NCBI GenBank assembly: GCA_963842155.1 | Contig: CAWJFP010000035.1 | Coordinates: 185,123-249,122, forward strand | Reading direction: 5' to 3' | DNA: 64,000 bases | Source of the DNA: CAWJFP01 sp963842155 | GTDB lineage: Bacteria; Pseudomonadota; Alphaproteobacteria; JACZXZ01 | Shown: positions 35,659 to 45,503 of the stretch, piece by piece | Layout of the letters: each line of letters begins with the position of its first letter | How positions within the stretch are numbered: the stretch's first letter is position 1 | Notes under the pieces: generated by a model | Seen by the model: only the letters and a program-made list of their open reading frames with translations | Told to the model about the DNA's origin: nothing | The model's database searches: none | Position numbers and translations under genes: made by a program

Positions 35659-37650
35659 CTATGCGGCCTCTTGGCTCGCGCGGTCGGCAAGTGCCACGAT
35701 ATCGGCGATGATGGCATTGAGCGCATAGTCCTTGGGCGTGTAGACGCGCGCGACCCCGGCCTCCTTGAGGCGCTTCTCGTCGGCGGGGGGGATAATGCCG
35801 CCGACGACGACTGGCACCGCGCCCAAGCCGAGCGCCGAAAGGCGCGCGAGCACCTCGCCGACCAGCGGCACATGGCTGCCGGAGAGGATGGAGAGGCCGA
35901 CGAGATGGACGGATTCCTCGAGCGCGGTCTCGGCGATCTGCTCGGGCGTGAGCCGGATGCCCTGATAGACGACCTCGAGGCCCGCGTCTCGCGCGCGCAC
36001 GGCGATCTGCTCGGCGCCGTTGGAATGGCCGTCGAGCCCGGGCTTGCCGACGAGGAGCTTGATGCGCCGGCCTAAGCGGCGGCTGACGCGCTCGACCTCG
36101 GAGCGGAGCCGGGCGAGCTCGTCGGGCGCGCTTCCCGAAGCGGCACCGCCGACGCCGGTCGGCGCCCGGTATTCGCCGAAGATCGCGCGCAGGGCCTGCG
36201 CCCATTCGCCCGTGGTGACGCCGGCATGGGCGCAGGCGATCGAGGGCTCCATCACGTTGCGGCCTTGCGCCGCCGCCTCGCGTAGCGCGGCGAGGGATTT
36301 ATCGACCGCGGCTTGGTCGCGCGACCGGCGCCACGCCGCGAGACGCGCGATTTGCGCCGCCTCGGCCTCGGGATCGGGCGCCAGATAGCCGCCATCCTCC
36401 GACGCGGTGAGCGGGGAGGGCGCGCTCTCGGTATAGCGGTTGACGCCGACGACGACGCGCTCGCCCGTCTCGATCGAGGCGACGCGCAGCGCGTTGCTCT
36501 CGACGAGCGCACGCTTGAGATAGCCCGATTCTACGGCGGCGATCGCGCCGCCGAGTTCGCCGATGCGATCGAGCTCGGCCTGCGCCTCCGCCTTGAGTGC
36601 CGCGACCCGCGCGCCGATCACCTCGCTGCCGTCGAAAATATCCTCGTAGTCGAGCAGGTCCGTCTCGTAGGCGACGATCTGCTGCAGCCGCAGGCTCCAT
36701 TGCTGGTCCCAGGGGCGCGGCAGGCCGAGCGCCTCGTTCCAGGCCGGGAGCTGGACGGCGCGCGCGCGGGCGCGCTTGGACAAGGTCACCGCGAGCATCT
36801 CCAGGAGGATGCGGTAGACGTTGTTCTCCGGCTGCTGCTCGGTGAGGCCCAGCGAGTTGACCTGCACGCCGTAGCGGAAGCGGCGCAGCTTCGCGTCCAG
36901 AATGCCGTAGCGTTGCAGCAGCAGTTCCTCCCACAGCTCGGCGAAGGCGCGCATCTTGCAGATCTCGGTGATGAAGCGGATGCCGGCATTGACGAAAAAG
37001 CTGATGCGTCCGACCACGGTGGGGAAATCCGCCTCGGGCACCTGGCCGCGCACCGCGTCCAGCACGGCGAAGGCGGTGGCGAGGGCGTAGGCGAGCTCCT
37101 GCACCGGCGTCGCCCCCGCCTCCTGCAGATGGTAGGAGCAGACATTGATCGGATTCCATTTCGGGATTTCCCGATAGGCGAAGGCGATCACGTCGGCGGT
37201 CAAGCGCATCGAGGGCTCGGGCGGGAAGATATAGGTGCCGCGCGAGAGATATTCCTTCATCAGGTCGTTCTGCGTCGTGCCGGCGAGGGCCGCGCGCGGC
37301 ACGCCCTGCCGCTCGGCCGCGGCCACGTAGAGGGCGAGCAGCCAGGGTGCGGTGGCGTTGATCGTCATCGAGGTGTTCATGCGGTCGAGCGGGATGCCGT
37401 CGAGCAAGGTCATCATGTCGCCGACATGGGCGATCGGCACGCCGACCTTCCCCACTTCGCCGCGGGCGAGCGGATGATCGCTGTCATAGCCCGTCTGGGT
37501 GGGAAGATCGAAAGCGACGGAGAGCCCGGTCTGGCCGCGCGCGAGATTGGTGCGATAGAGCGCGTTGGACGCCGCCGCCGAGCTATGGCCGGAATAGGTG
37601 CGGAAGAGCCAGGGCTCGTCGCGTCGGGGAGGAGTGCCGGGCTCGCTCAT
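35659..37650 (-). CDS. ecm: Ethylmalonyl-CoA mutase (Ecm/MeaA)
   Basis: A 663-residue coenzyme B12-dependent mutase converting ethylmalonyl-CoA to methylsuccinyl-CoA. The catalytic barrel starts at RTYSGHSSAAASNALYRTNL and contains FDLPTQTGYDSDH and GTTQNDLMKEY. MEPSIACAHAGVTTGEWA is characteristic of MeaA/Ecm rather than methylmalonyl-CoA mutase. The C-terminal cobalamin domain has the DXHXXG motif (DGHSNG, about residue 540) and GGIIPPAD. It is divergent from ccr across a 349-base shared region, and mcd follows ccr. Confidence 0.93.
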   Translation of the reverse strand: MSEPGTPPRRDEPWLFRTYSGHSSAAASNALYRTNLARGQTGLSVAFDLPTQTGYDSDHPLARGEVGKVGVPIAHVGDMMTLLDGIPLDRMNTSMTINATAPWLLALYVAAAERQGVPRAALAGTTQNDLMKEYLSRGTYIFPPEPSMRLTADVIAFAYREIPKWNPINVCSYHLQEAGATPVQELAYALATAFAVLDAVRGQVPEADFPTVVGRISFFVNAGIRFITEICKMRAFAELWEELLLQRYGILDAKLRRFRYGVQVNSLGLTEQQPENNVYRILLEMLAVTLSKRARARAVQLPAWNEALGLPRPWDQQWSLRLQQIVAYETDLLDYEDIFDGSEVIGARVAALKAEAQAELDRIGELGGAIAAVESGYLKRALVESNALRVASIETGERVVVGVNRYTESAPSPLTASEDGGYLAPDPEAEAAQIARLAAWRRSRDQAAVDKSLAALREAAAQGRNVMEPSIACAHAGVTTGEWAQALRAIFGEYRAPTGVGGAASGSAPDELARLRSEVERVSRRLGRRIKLLVGKPGLDGHSNGAEQIAVRARDAGLEVVYQGIRLTPEQIAETALEESVHLVGLSILSGSHVPLVGEVLARLSALGLGAVPVVVGGIIPPADEKRLKEAGVARVYTPKDYALNAIIADIVALADRASQEAA

Positions 37651-37999
37651 GCGCCACCTCGCTCGGGCTTCATCGTCAGGACCATATCATAATCGGGCAT
37701 ATCGCTGCACTGCACAATGACCCGACCGCCTGCTTGCCCCTCGCCTCGATAACCAACAAATCCCAAGCCGCCAGCCGCAATGCGCCATAACTTGTCTCAT
37801 CGCTTGCATGATTGCAGAGTGGCAATTGCAAAGCGCGTAACATTATGACTTAAATCGAGGCTATGGTGAAACAAAACCGCGCATTGTGCGTTGCAATAAA
37901 ACGGTCGGCTTGCTATGAGTTCGAGGATGGCATTGCCGGAGCGCCTGACCCCGCCTTCGGGCGCCGGTCGCGTTCCCGGCTCACGCGGGGAGATCATCC
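37651..37999. promoter_or_regulatory. Shared ecm/ccr divergent control region with repeated TTGCA motifs
   Basis: The region holds TTGCA at 37804-37808, 37812-37816, 37826-37830 and 37891-37895. The third is part of the palindrome GCAATTGC (37822-37829). A possible ccr promoter is TTGCAA (37891-37896) with TATGAG (37914-37919), 17 bases apart. Ethylmalonyl-CoA and acyl-CoA-linked regulators of alphaproteobacteria are known to use TTGCAA-like sites, so these are candidate operators. No gene is present. Confidence 0.45.
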
Positions 38000-39283
38000 A
38001 TGGCGGAAGCCGCGAAGGTCGTTGAGCTCAATCCGGGGGGGACCAAAAAGGACCTCTACGAGATCGGCGAAATCCCGCCGCTCGGGCATCTCCCGGCCAA
38101 GATGTATGCCTGGGCGATCCGGCGCGAGCGCGAAGGCGAGCCCGAGAAGGCGATGCAGCTCGAGGTCGTCCCCACGCCCTCGATCGCGGTCGACGAGGTG
38201 CTCGTCATGGTGATGGCGGCGGGGGTCAACTACAACGGCGTCTGGGCGTCCCTCGGCAAGCCGGTCTCCGTCTTCGACGTGCATAAGGCCGAGTATCACG
38301 TCGCGGGCTCGGACGCCGCGGGCGTCGTGTGGGCCGTCGGCGAGCGGGTGAAGCGCTGGAAGGTCGGCGACGAGGTCGTCATCCACTGCAATCAGGACGA
38401 CGGCGACGACGAGGAATGCAACGGCGGCGACCCGATGTTCTCGACGAGCCAGCGCATCTGGGGCTACGAGACGCCGGACGGCTCCTTCGCGCAGTTCGCG
38501 CGCGTGCAGTCGCGCCAGCTCATGCCGCGGCCGACGCATCTGAGCTGGGAGGAATCGGGCTGCTACACGTTGGTGCTGGCGACGGCCTACCGCATGCTGT
38601 TCGGCCATCGCCCGCATATCCTCAGGCCGGGGCAGAACGTGCTGGTCTGGGGTGCCGCGGGCGGGCTCGGCTCGATGGCGGTGCAGCTCATCGCCACCGC
38701 GGGCGCCAACGCCATCGGCGTGATCTCCGACGACGGCAAGCGCGATTTCGTCATGCAGCTCGGCGCGCGCGGGGTGGTCAACCGCAGCAAGTTCAACTGC
38801 TGGGGCCGCATGCCGGACGTGATGGATACCGAGCGCTATAACGCCTACCTCGTCGAGGCGCGCAAGTTCGGCCGCGCCATCTGGGAGGTCACCGGCAAGG
38901 GCAACGACGTGGATTTCGTCTTCGAGCATCCCGGCGAATCGACCTTCCCCGTGAGCTGCCTGGTGGTGAAGCGCGGCGGCATGGTGGTGTTCTGCGCCGG
39001 CACCACGGGCTACAACATCACCTTCGACGCGCGCTTCGTCTGGATGCGACAGAAGCGCATCCAGGGCAGCCATTTCGCCAACCTGCTCCAGGCCAGCCAG
39101 GCCAACCGGCTCGTCATCGAGCGGCGCATCGATCCCTGCATGAGCGAGGTCTTTCCCTGGCACGAGATCCCGCTTGCCCATACCAAGATGATGCGGAACC
39201 AGCATAAGCCCGGCAATATGGCCGTCCTCGTGCAGGCCAAGCGTCCGGGCCTCACCACCTTCGAGGACGCGCTCCACGCCTGA
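38000..39283 (+). CDS. ccr: Crotonyl-CoA carboxylase/reductase
   Basis: A 427-residue NADPH-dependent reductive carboxylase of the MDR superfamily, making ethylmalonyl-CoA from crotonyl-CoA and CO2. This is the key step of the ethylmalonyl-CoA pathway. Diagnostic parts are GVNYNGVWASLGKPVSVFD, the acidic CNQDDGDDEECNGGDP segment, the NADPH fold VWGAAGGLGSMAVQL and RIQGSHFANL. ATG 38000 has a GGGAG site seven bases upstream. The mcd gene follows 32 bases later. Confidence 0.96.
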   Translation: MAEAAKVVELNPGGTKKDLYEIGEIPPLGHLPAKMYAWAIRREREGEPEKAMQLEVVPTPSIAVDEVLVMVMAAGVNYNGVWASLGKPVSVFDVHKAEYHVAGSDAAGVVWAVGERVKRWKVGDEVVIHCNQDDGDDEECNGGDPMFSTSQRIWGYETPDGSFAQFARVQSRQLMPRPTHLSWEESGCYTLVLATAYRMLFGHRPHILRPGQNVLVWGAAGGLGSMAVQLIATAGANAIGVISDDGKRDFVMQLGARGVVNRSKFNCWGRMPDVMDTERYNAYLVEARKFGRAIWEVTGKGNDVDFVFEHPGESTFPVSCLVVKRGGMVVFCAGTTGYNITFDARFVWMRQKRIQGSHFANLLQASQANRLVIERRIDPCMSEVFPWHEIPLAHTKMMRNQHKPGNMAVLVQAKRPGLTTFEDALHA

Positions 39284-39315
39284 CGGGGCAGGGCCCGAGA
39301 AAGGCGCCAGAGACC

Positions 39316-41034
39316 ATGAGCCAAGTCCCGGCGGCGGCAAGCCGAACCGACATCGAGGCGCGCAGCGCGCCGATGGACGCGCCGCTCCTTCCCGATCTGC
39401 TCGCGACCTGCGCGGACGCGCTCGAGGCGGCCGAGACCTATCTCGCCCATGCGCGCCTGGCGGTCACCGACAAGCTCGCGCGCGGGGGCAATCTCGACGC
39501 GGCGCTTCTCGAGCGCGAGCAGTTCGCCGCCCACGGCTATGCCTGGAGCGCCACCTACGTGGCGGCACTGGCCGAGATGCTGGCCTGGGCGCGCCGGCTC
39601 GAAGCCGCGGGCAGGCTCGGCGCGCTCGAGACGCTCTTCCTCCAGGCCGCCTTCGGCGAATATCTCGCCCAGCTCATGGGCGGCATCGCGCTCTCCCAGG
39701 TCGAGATCCTGCGCCCCGCCGATCTGGGCGTGGCCGAGCATGATCTCGCGGCCTTCCGCGCGCGTCCCGCCGTCGCCCTTCTGGCCGAGCGCGGCAACAG
39801 CGCCGCCGCGCGCCGCAGCATCGCCGATTTTTTGGTGCGGGATCAGGCCTTCGGCGATCCGGGCCTGGACGACGAGGCGCTCCTCATGGTGCGCGACCAG
39901 TTCCGCCGCTTCGCCGAGGCCAAGGTGGCGCCGGCGGCCCATCGCTGGCATCTCGAGGACCGGCTCATTCCGATCGAGGTGGTGGAGGAGCTGGCCGGGC
40001 TCGGCGTCTTCGGCCTGACCGTGCCCGAGGCTTATGGCGGGCTCGGGCTCGGCAAGGTCGCCATGTGCGTGGTGACGGAGGAGCTCAGCCGCGCCTATAT
40101 CGGCGTGGGCTCGCTCGGCACCCGCTCGGAGATCGCCGCCGAGCTCATACGGCTCGGCGGCACCGAGGCGCAGAAGGAATATTGGCTGCCGCGCATCGCG
40201 AGCGGCGAGGTGCTGCCGACGGCGGTCTTCACCGAGCCCAACACGGGCTCGGACCTCGGCGCCTTGCGTACCCGCGCGGTGCGCGAGGGCGAACTGTACC
40301 GCGTCACCGGCAACAAGACCTGGATCACGCATGCGGCGCGCGCCGACATGATGACCTTGCTCGCCCGCACCGACCCGCGCGAGCCGGGCTATAAGGGCCT
40401 CTCGATGTTCCTCGCCGCGAAGCCGCGCGGCAGCGAGGCGGCTCCCTTCCCCGTGGAGGGGCTCACCGGGGGCGAGATCAAGGTGCTGGGATATCGTGGC
40501 ATGAAGGAATATGAGCTCGCCTTCGACGGCTTCGCCGTCGCGGCCGACGGGCTCTTAGGCGGGGTCGAGGGCCAGGGCTTCAAGCAGCTCATGGCGACCT
40601 TCGAATCGGCGCGCATCCAGACCGCGGCCCGCGCCGTGGGGGTGGCGCAGAACGCGCTCGAGATCGGGCTGCGTTACGCAGGCGAGCGCATCCAGTTCGG
40701 CAAGCCGATCGCTGCCTTCCCGCGCGTCTCCGGCAAGCTCGCCTGGATGGCGGTCGAGACGATGATCGCGCGCCAGCTCACCTATTTCGCCGCGCGCGAG
40801 AAGGACAGCGACCGGCGCTGCGACATCCAGGCCGGCATGGCCAAGCTCCTGGCCGCGCGCGTCGCCTGGGCCAATGCCGACAACGCGCTGCAAATCCATG
40901 GCGGCAACGGCTATGCCGAGGAATACGCCATCAGCCGCGTGCTGTGCGACGCGCGTATCCTCAACATCTTCGAGGGCGCCGCCGAGATCCAGGCCGGCGT
41001 GATCGCGCGCGGGCTCATCTCGGGCCGCAACTGA
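39316..41034 (+). CDS. mcd: (2S)-Methylsuccinyl-CoA dehydrogenase
   Basis: A 572-residue FAD-dependent acyl-CoA dehydrogenase with the extra N-terminal domain of about 170 residues that sets Mcd apart from ordinary acyl-CoA dehydrogenases. The flavin fold includes FTEPNTGSDLGALRTRA and NKTWITHA, the C-terminal part ALQIHGGNGYAEEY, and the catalytic Glu lies in NIFEGAAEIQ. It oxidises methylsuccinyl-CoA to mesaconyl-CoA. Placement directly after ccr supports the call. Confidence 0.94.
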   Translation: MSQVPAAASRTDIEARSAPMDAPLLPDLLATCADALEAAETYLAHARLAVTDKLARGGNLDAALLEREQFAAHGYAWSATYVAALAEMLAWARRLEAAGRLGALETLFLQAAFGEYLAQLMGGIALSQVEILRPADLGVAEHDLAAFRARPAVALLAERGNSAAARRSIADFLVRDQAFGDPGLDDEALLMVRDQFRRFAEAKVAPAAHRWHLEDRLIPIEVVEELAGLGVFGLTVPEAYGGLGLGKVAMCVVTEELSRAYIGVGSLGTRSEIAAELIRLGGTEAQKEYWLPRIASGEVLPTAVFTEPNTGSDLGALRTRAVREGELYRVTGNKTWITHAARADMMTLLARTDPREPGYKGLSMFLAAKPRGSEAAPFPVEGLTGGEIKVLGYRGMKEYELAFDGFAVAADGLLGGVEGQGFKQLMATFESARIQTAARAVGVAQNALEIGLRYAGERIQFGKPIAAFPRVSGKLAWMAVETMIARQLTYFAAREKDSDRRCDIQAGMAKLLAARVAWANADNALQIHGGNGYAEEYAISRVLCDARILNIFEGAAEIQAGVIARGLISGRN

Positions 41035-41036
41035 AC

Positions 41037-41603
41037 TTGAGCGCGCATCACGAGCGGCCCGCCGCCGGGACGCGCCTCGCCTCGCCCCTGTCTCGACGCC
41101 TGGCCTTCCACGCTCTACTGCTCGCAGCACTTCTCGGCCTCGCGCCGCCGCTCGGCTGGAGCCAGGAGCCCGTCGTCTGCGGCACGAGCGAGGCGGCCCA
41201 AGCGGGCGCCGAGGCGGCATCCTTGCGCGCCTTCGCCCGCGATCTCGGCCTCGCCGCGACCGACGCCTTCGTCGGCACGGCCGAGAGCATCCATCATAGC
41301 GGTCATCTGCCCGGCTGCTATCTCGGCAAGGCGGCCGCGCTCGCGCGCGGCTGGCAGCCGGGCGGCTCGCTCTGGCAGGAGGCGCCGGGCGGGGCGATCG
41401 GCGGCAACTCCTACCGCAACGCCGACGGGCTGCTGCCCGCGCAATATGACGGCCATTACCGCGAGGCCGATCTCGACTATCGCGGCGGCCATCGCAGCAC
41501 GCGGCGCCTCGTTTATGTCGAAGACAGCGCCGGGCAATGGCTGCAATGGGTTACCGTCGATCATTACCGCAGCTTCCATAAGCTGCCGGATGCGCCGCCT
41601 TGA
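41037..41603 (+). CDS. Secreted barnase-type ribonuclease (RNase N1/T1 family), no adjacent barstar
   Basis: A 188-residue protein starting with TTG three bases after the mcd stop. A signal peptide (RRLAFHALLLAALLGLAPPL, cleavage after GWS) is followed by a barnase-like domain at about residues 88-183. Residues matching the barnase catalytic set are all present: Lys 98 in LGKAAALARGW, Glu 143 in READLDY, Arg 153 and Arg 157 in GHRSTRRLVY, and His 176 in TVDHYRSF. Two Cys (48 and 94) could form a disulfide. An exported guanyl-preferring RNase is predicted. No barstar-like inhibitor gene is next to it. Confidence 0.82.
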   Translation: MSAHHERPAAGTRLASPLSRRLAFHALLLAALLGLAPPLGWSQEPVVCGTSEAAQAGAEAASLRAFARDLGLAATDAFVGTAESIHHSGHLPGCYLGKAAALARGWQPGGSLWQEAPGGAIGGNSYRNADGLLPAQYDGHYREADLDYRGGHRSTRRLVYVEDSAGQWLQWVTVDHYRSFHKLPDAPP

Positions 41604-41822
41604 GCGCCGCCGGCCCTGCTAATGCCACTTATGGCAAGGCCGGAATGGAAATTCGTTAAGGTCGCATCATTGCCGAGCGATCTGGAATTATGCCGCCGGA
41701 TACGCTAAAACAGGCTCCGGCTTGCGGAGGCGCCGCAACCCGTCGTTCCCCTTGGCGCTGGGCGCTTCGGAGCGCGCCCGGCCGGGGTACTTTGCCAATC
41801 TACCGAAAGGAAGCGCAGCAAG

Positions 41823-42980
41823 ATGCTGCCGGATTTGTTCGCCACGCCGCTGACCGTGCTTGCCTACGCCACCGTGCTCGCCTCGCTCGGCTATACCGCC
41901 GTGGCCCTCTGGGGGGTCGCGGCCTTCGCGCGCCGCAGGCCGCAGGCCGGCAGCATCGAGCGGCCGCCGATCACCGTCCTCAAGCCGATCTGCGGGCTCG
42001 AGCCCCATCTCTATGACAATCTGCGCAGCTTCTTCCTGCAGGACTACCCCAATTTCCAGATTCTCTTCGGCGTGCGCGACGAGAGCGATCCGGCCATCTC
42101 GGTCCTCGAGCGGCTGATGAAGGAGTTCCCCGAGCGCGGGACCCGGCTGGTCGTCGATCCGAGGGTGATCGGGAGCAACTACAAGATCTCGAACCTCGCC
42201 AACATGCTGGGTCAGGCGCATCATGACATTTTGGTCATCGCCGACGCCGACTGCCGGGTGGGGCCGCGCTATCTCGCCGACTTGGCGGCGGCGTTCGCCG
42301 ATCCCAAGGTGGGCGCCGTCACCTGCCTCTATCGCGCCGTGCCCTCCGGCAAGCGCCTGCCCGACCGGCTCGGCGCCATGTTCGTGAACGAATGTTTCCT
42401 GCCCTCCGTCCTGGTCGCGCTCTCTTCGGCGCCGCTCAACTACTGCTTCGGGGCGACCATGGCGGTGCGCGGCGGCGTGCTGGCGCAGATCGGCGGCATC
42501 GAGGCGCTCGCTTCCTATCTCGCCGACGATTTCATGCTGGGCCGGCTGGTGGTGGAAAAGGGCTACCGCGTGGCGCTCGCGCGGCACATGGTGGAGATCA
42601 CCGTGGCCGAGCCGAGCCTGAAGGCGCTTTTCAGCCATGAGCTGCGTTGGGCGCGCACGATACGGACGGTGCGGCCCTACAGCTACGCCTTCAGCTTCGT
42701 GACGGACGCGCTCCCGCTCTCGCTCTTGGTAGGGGTGGCGACGGGGCTGCAGGATATCGGGCTCGGCCTCATCGGCGCGGCCCTCGTCATGCGGCTCCTG
42801 ATGCATTTCGTGGCCCGCGCCGCGTTCGGCACGCAAGGGGGCGTCCGCCCCTGGCTGGTGCCCTTGCGCGATGTCATGACCTTCGCCGTGCGGGCGGCGA
42901 GCTTCGTCGGCCGCGGCGTGGAATGGCGGCAGAACCGCTTCTCCGTCCAGGCCGACGGCCAGCTTATCGTTCATCATTGA
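41823..42980 (+). CDS. hpnI: Hopanoid biosynthesis glycosyltransferase HpnI
   Basis: A 385-residue GT21/ceramide-glucosyltransferase-like membrane enzyme. N- and C-terminal hydrophobic helices flank the GT-A core with VLKPICGLEPHLYDNLRSFF, the DXD-like site in VIADADCRVG and the (Q/R)XXRW motif in ELRWARTIR. HpnI adds N-acetylglucosamine to bacteriohopanetetrol. The start has AAAGGAAG upstream. hpnJ follows 16 bases later and hpnL after that. Confidence 0.9.
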   Translation: MLPDLFATPLTVLAYATVLASLGYTAVALWGVAAFARRRPQAGSIERPPITVLKPICGLEPHLYDNLRSFFLQDYPNFQILFGVRDESDPAISVLERLMKEFPERGTRLVVDPRVIGSNYKISNLANMLGQAHHDILVIADADCRVGPRYLADLAAAFADPKVGAVTCLYRAVPSGKRLPDRLGAMFVNECFLPSVLVALSSAPLNYCFGATMAVRGGVLAQIGGIEALASYLADDFMLGRLVVEKGYRVALARHMVEITVAEPSLKALFSHELRWARTIRTVRPYSYAFSFVTDALPLSLLVGVATGLQDIGLGLIGAALVMRLLMHFVARAAFGTQGGVRPWLVPLRDVMTFAVRAASFVGRGVEWRQNRFSVQADGQLIVHH

Positions 42981-42996
42981 CGGTGCCGGAAATCTC

Positions 42997-44419
42997 ATGA
43001 GAACGCTCTTCCTCAATCCGCCCTCCTACGAGGGCTTCGACGGCGGCGCCGGCTCGCGCTATCAGGCGAAGCGCGAGATTCGCTCCTTCTGGTATCCGAC
43101 CTGGCTCGCCCAGCCCGCGGCGCTCGTGCCCGGCAGCAAGCTGATCGACGCGCCCGCGCGCGGCCTCGCCGTCGACGACGTGCTGCCGCTCGCCGCGGAC
43201 TACGACCTTCTGGTCATGCATACCAGCACGCCCTCCTTCAATTCCGACGTCAAGGTGGCGGAAGCCTTCAAGCGCGCGAATCCGGCGCTCCTCATCGGGC
43301 TGGTGGGCGCCCATGTCGCGGTCTCGCCCGACCAGTCGCTCCTCGCGAGCGAAGCCGTCGATTTCGTCGGCCGCACCGAGTTCGACTTCACCATCAAGGA
43401 GGTGGCGGAGGGCCGCCCGCTCGAGAGCATTTTCGGGCTGAGCTACAAGCGCGACGGCGCGGTGGTGCACAATCCCGAGCGCGCCATCATCGAGGACATG
43501 GATACGCTGCCCTGGGTGGTCGACGTCTACAAGCGCGACCTCGTGGTCGAGGATTACTTCATCGGCTATCTGCTGCATCCCTACCTCTCGCTCTATACCG
43601 GCCGTGGCTGCAAGTCGCGCTGCACCTTCTGCCTCTGGCCGCAGACGGTCGGCGGGCACCGCTACCGCACGCGCAGCGCTGCCAACGTGGTGGCCGAGAT
43701 CGCGCGCGCCAAGGCGCAGTTCCCGCAGGTCAAGGAGTTCTTCTTCGACGACGACACCTTCACCGACGACCGTCCGCGCGCCGAAGAGATCGCCCACGGC
43801 CTGGGGGCGCTCGGCGTCACCTGGTCCTGCAACGCCAAGGCCAATGTGCCCTACGAGACGCTCAAGATCCTCAAGGAGGGCGGCCTGCGCCTGCTGCTCG
43901 TGGGCTACGAGTTCGGGCAACCAGCAGATCCTGCACAACATCAAGAAGGGCATGCGGGTCGATGTGGCGCGGCGCTTCTCGGAGGACTGCCGCAAGCTCG
44001 GCATCACTATTCACGGCACCTTCATCGTCGGCCTGCCGGGCGAGACCAAGGAGACGATCGAGGAGACCATCCGCTTCGCGCGTCAGGTCAATCCGCATAC
44101 CATCCAGGTGTCGCTCGCCGCCCCCTATCCGGGCACCGAGCTCTATCGCGAGGCGATCGAGCGGGGCTGGCTGCACGACAACGCGCGCGACCTCGTCGCC
44201 GGCGACGGCTTCCAGATCAGCTCGCTGCAATATCCGCATCTCTCGAACGCCGAGATCTTCGGCGCCGTCAAGCAGTTCTATAAGCGCTTCTATTTCCGGC
44301 CGGGCAAGATCGCCGAGCTCAGCTGGGAAATGCTGCGCAGCACGGAGATGATGAAGCGGCGGCTGCGCGAGGGCGTCGAGTTCTTCCAATTCCTGAGCAA
44401 GCGGGAAAACCACGCATAG
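42997..44419 (+). CDS. hpnJ: Hopanoid biosynthesis radical SAM protein HpnJ (frameshifted)
   Basis: About 473 residues after repair. An N-terminal B12-binding-like region (LVGAHVAVSP) is followed by the radical SAM core with the CX3CX2C cluster motif GRGCKSRCTFCLWPQ. HpnJ is required to turn glucosamine-type bacteriohopanetetrol into the cyclitol ether. The frame breaks at 43909-43914 (GAGTTC). Removing one T gives Y-E-S-G-N-Q-Q-I-L and joins the second half, ending FFQFLSKRENHA at 44419. Confidence 0.88.
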
Positions 44420-44498
44420 GGCGCGGCGGCGGGGTCGTGCCCGGCTTCCATCGAGGGGTACGTCAGTTGGCCAGACCGGCGGCGCGGGAGGCCGCGCG

Positions 44499-45503
44499 AT
44501 GAGGATCAGGCTCGGCCTCGCACTCGCCATGATCGCAGGCATCGCGCTCGCGCTCGGGCTCGTCCTCTATCGGGGAGCGGACGAGGTGCTCGGCATGCTC
44601 GTCCGGATCGGCTGGGGCTTTCTCGCCGTGCTCGGCATTCATCTGGTGCAGGTCGGCGCCACAGCCCTGGGCTGGCGGCCCTTCATTCCGGGCGCGCGGC
44701 CGCGGCCGTTCGGCGAGCTTTTCCTCCTCCGCTGGATTCGCGAGGGCATCAACGGTCTGCTCCCCGTGGCGCAGATCGGCGGCGAGATCATCGCCGCGCG
44801 GCTGCTCTCCTTCCGCGGCGTGCGCGGCGACGCGGCGGGCGCAAGCGTCGTGCTCGACATGACGGCCGAGGTCGCGACCCAGCTCATCTTCACCCTCATC
44901 GGCATCCTGCTCCTCGCTTCCGACGGCAGGGGCGGCAGCACCATGGCCAATCTCGTCGTCGGGCTGGCACTGGCCGCCGTCGTGCTCGTGACCTTCATCG
45001 CCGCGCAGCGCTTCGGCCTCTTCAAGCTCATCGAGCGGCTCCTCGACCGCGTGATCAAGCATACGGGCTGGCGCGCGCTCGACGGCATGCGCGGGATCGA
45101 CGACGCGATCCAGGAGATGCACGGCGACACCCGCGCGCTTGTCGAGAGCGCGGGCTGGCATTTCTTCGCCTGGCTGCTCGGCGGGCTCGAGGTCTGGGTC
45201 GTGCTCTATTTCATGGGTGTGCCCGTCAACGCGGCCGACGCGCTGATCATCGAGTCCTTGGGCCAGGCGGCGCGCAGCGTCGCCTTCGCGGTGCCGGGCG
45301 GCTACGGCGTTCAGGAAGGCGGACTTATGCTGATCGCGAGCATCCTCGGCGTTCCGGCGGACGCGGGCCTGGCGCTCGCGCTCGCCAAGCGGCTGCGCGA
45401 GGTGGTGCTGGGCGCACCCGCGATCGCAGCCTGGCAAATCATCGAGAGCCGCCGGCTCTGGCGTCGGCGCGCGCTGCTTCAGCCGAAGCGGCCGGTCACG
45501 TAG
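44499..45503 (+). CDS. hpnL: Hopanoid biosynthesis-associated membrane protein HpnL (LPG_synthase_TM family)
   Basis: A 334-residue polytopic membrane protein. The family segments INGLLPVAQIGGEIIAARLL and AVPGGYGVQEGGLML are clear, together with VVLDMTAEVATQLIF. Its exact role is not established; it occurs with hpnI/hpnJ/hpnK in hopanoid-modifying bacteria and resembles flippase-like MprF domains. Its 3' end overlaps the convergent pstB by 25 bases. Confidence 0.85.
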   Translation: MRIRLGLALAMIAGIALALGLVLYRGADEVLGMLVRIGWGFLAVLGIHLVQVGATALGWRPFIPGARPRPFGELFLLRWIREGINGLLPVAQIGGEIIAARLLSFRGVRGDAAGASVVLDMTAEVATQLIFTLIGILLLASDGRGGSTMANLVVGLALAAVVLVTFIAAQRFGLFKLIERLLDRVIKHTGWRALDGMRGIDDAIQEMHGDTRALVESAGWHFFAWLLGGLEVWVVLYFMGVPVNAADALIIESLGQAARSVAFAVPGGYGVQEGGLMLIASILGVPADAGLALALAKRLREVVLGAPAIAAWQIIESRRLWRRRALLQPKRPVT

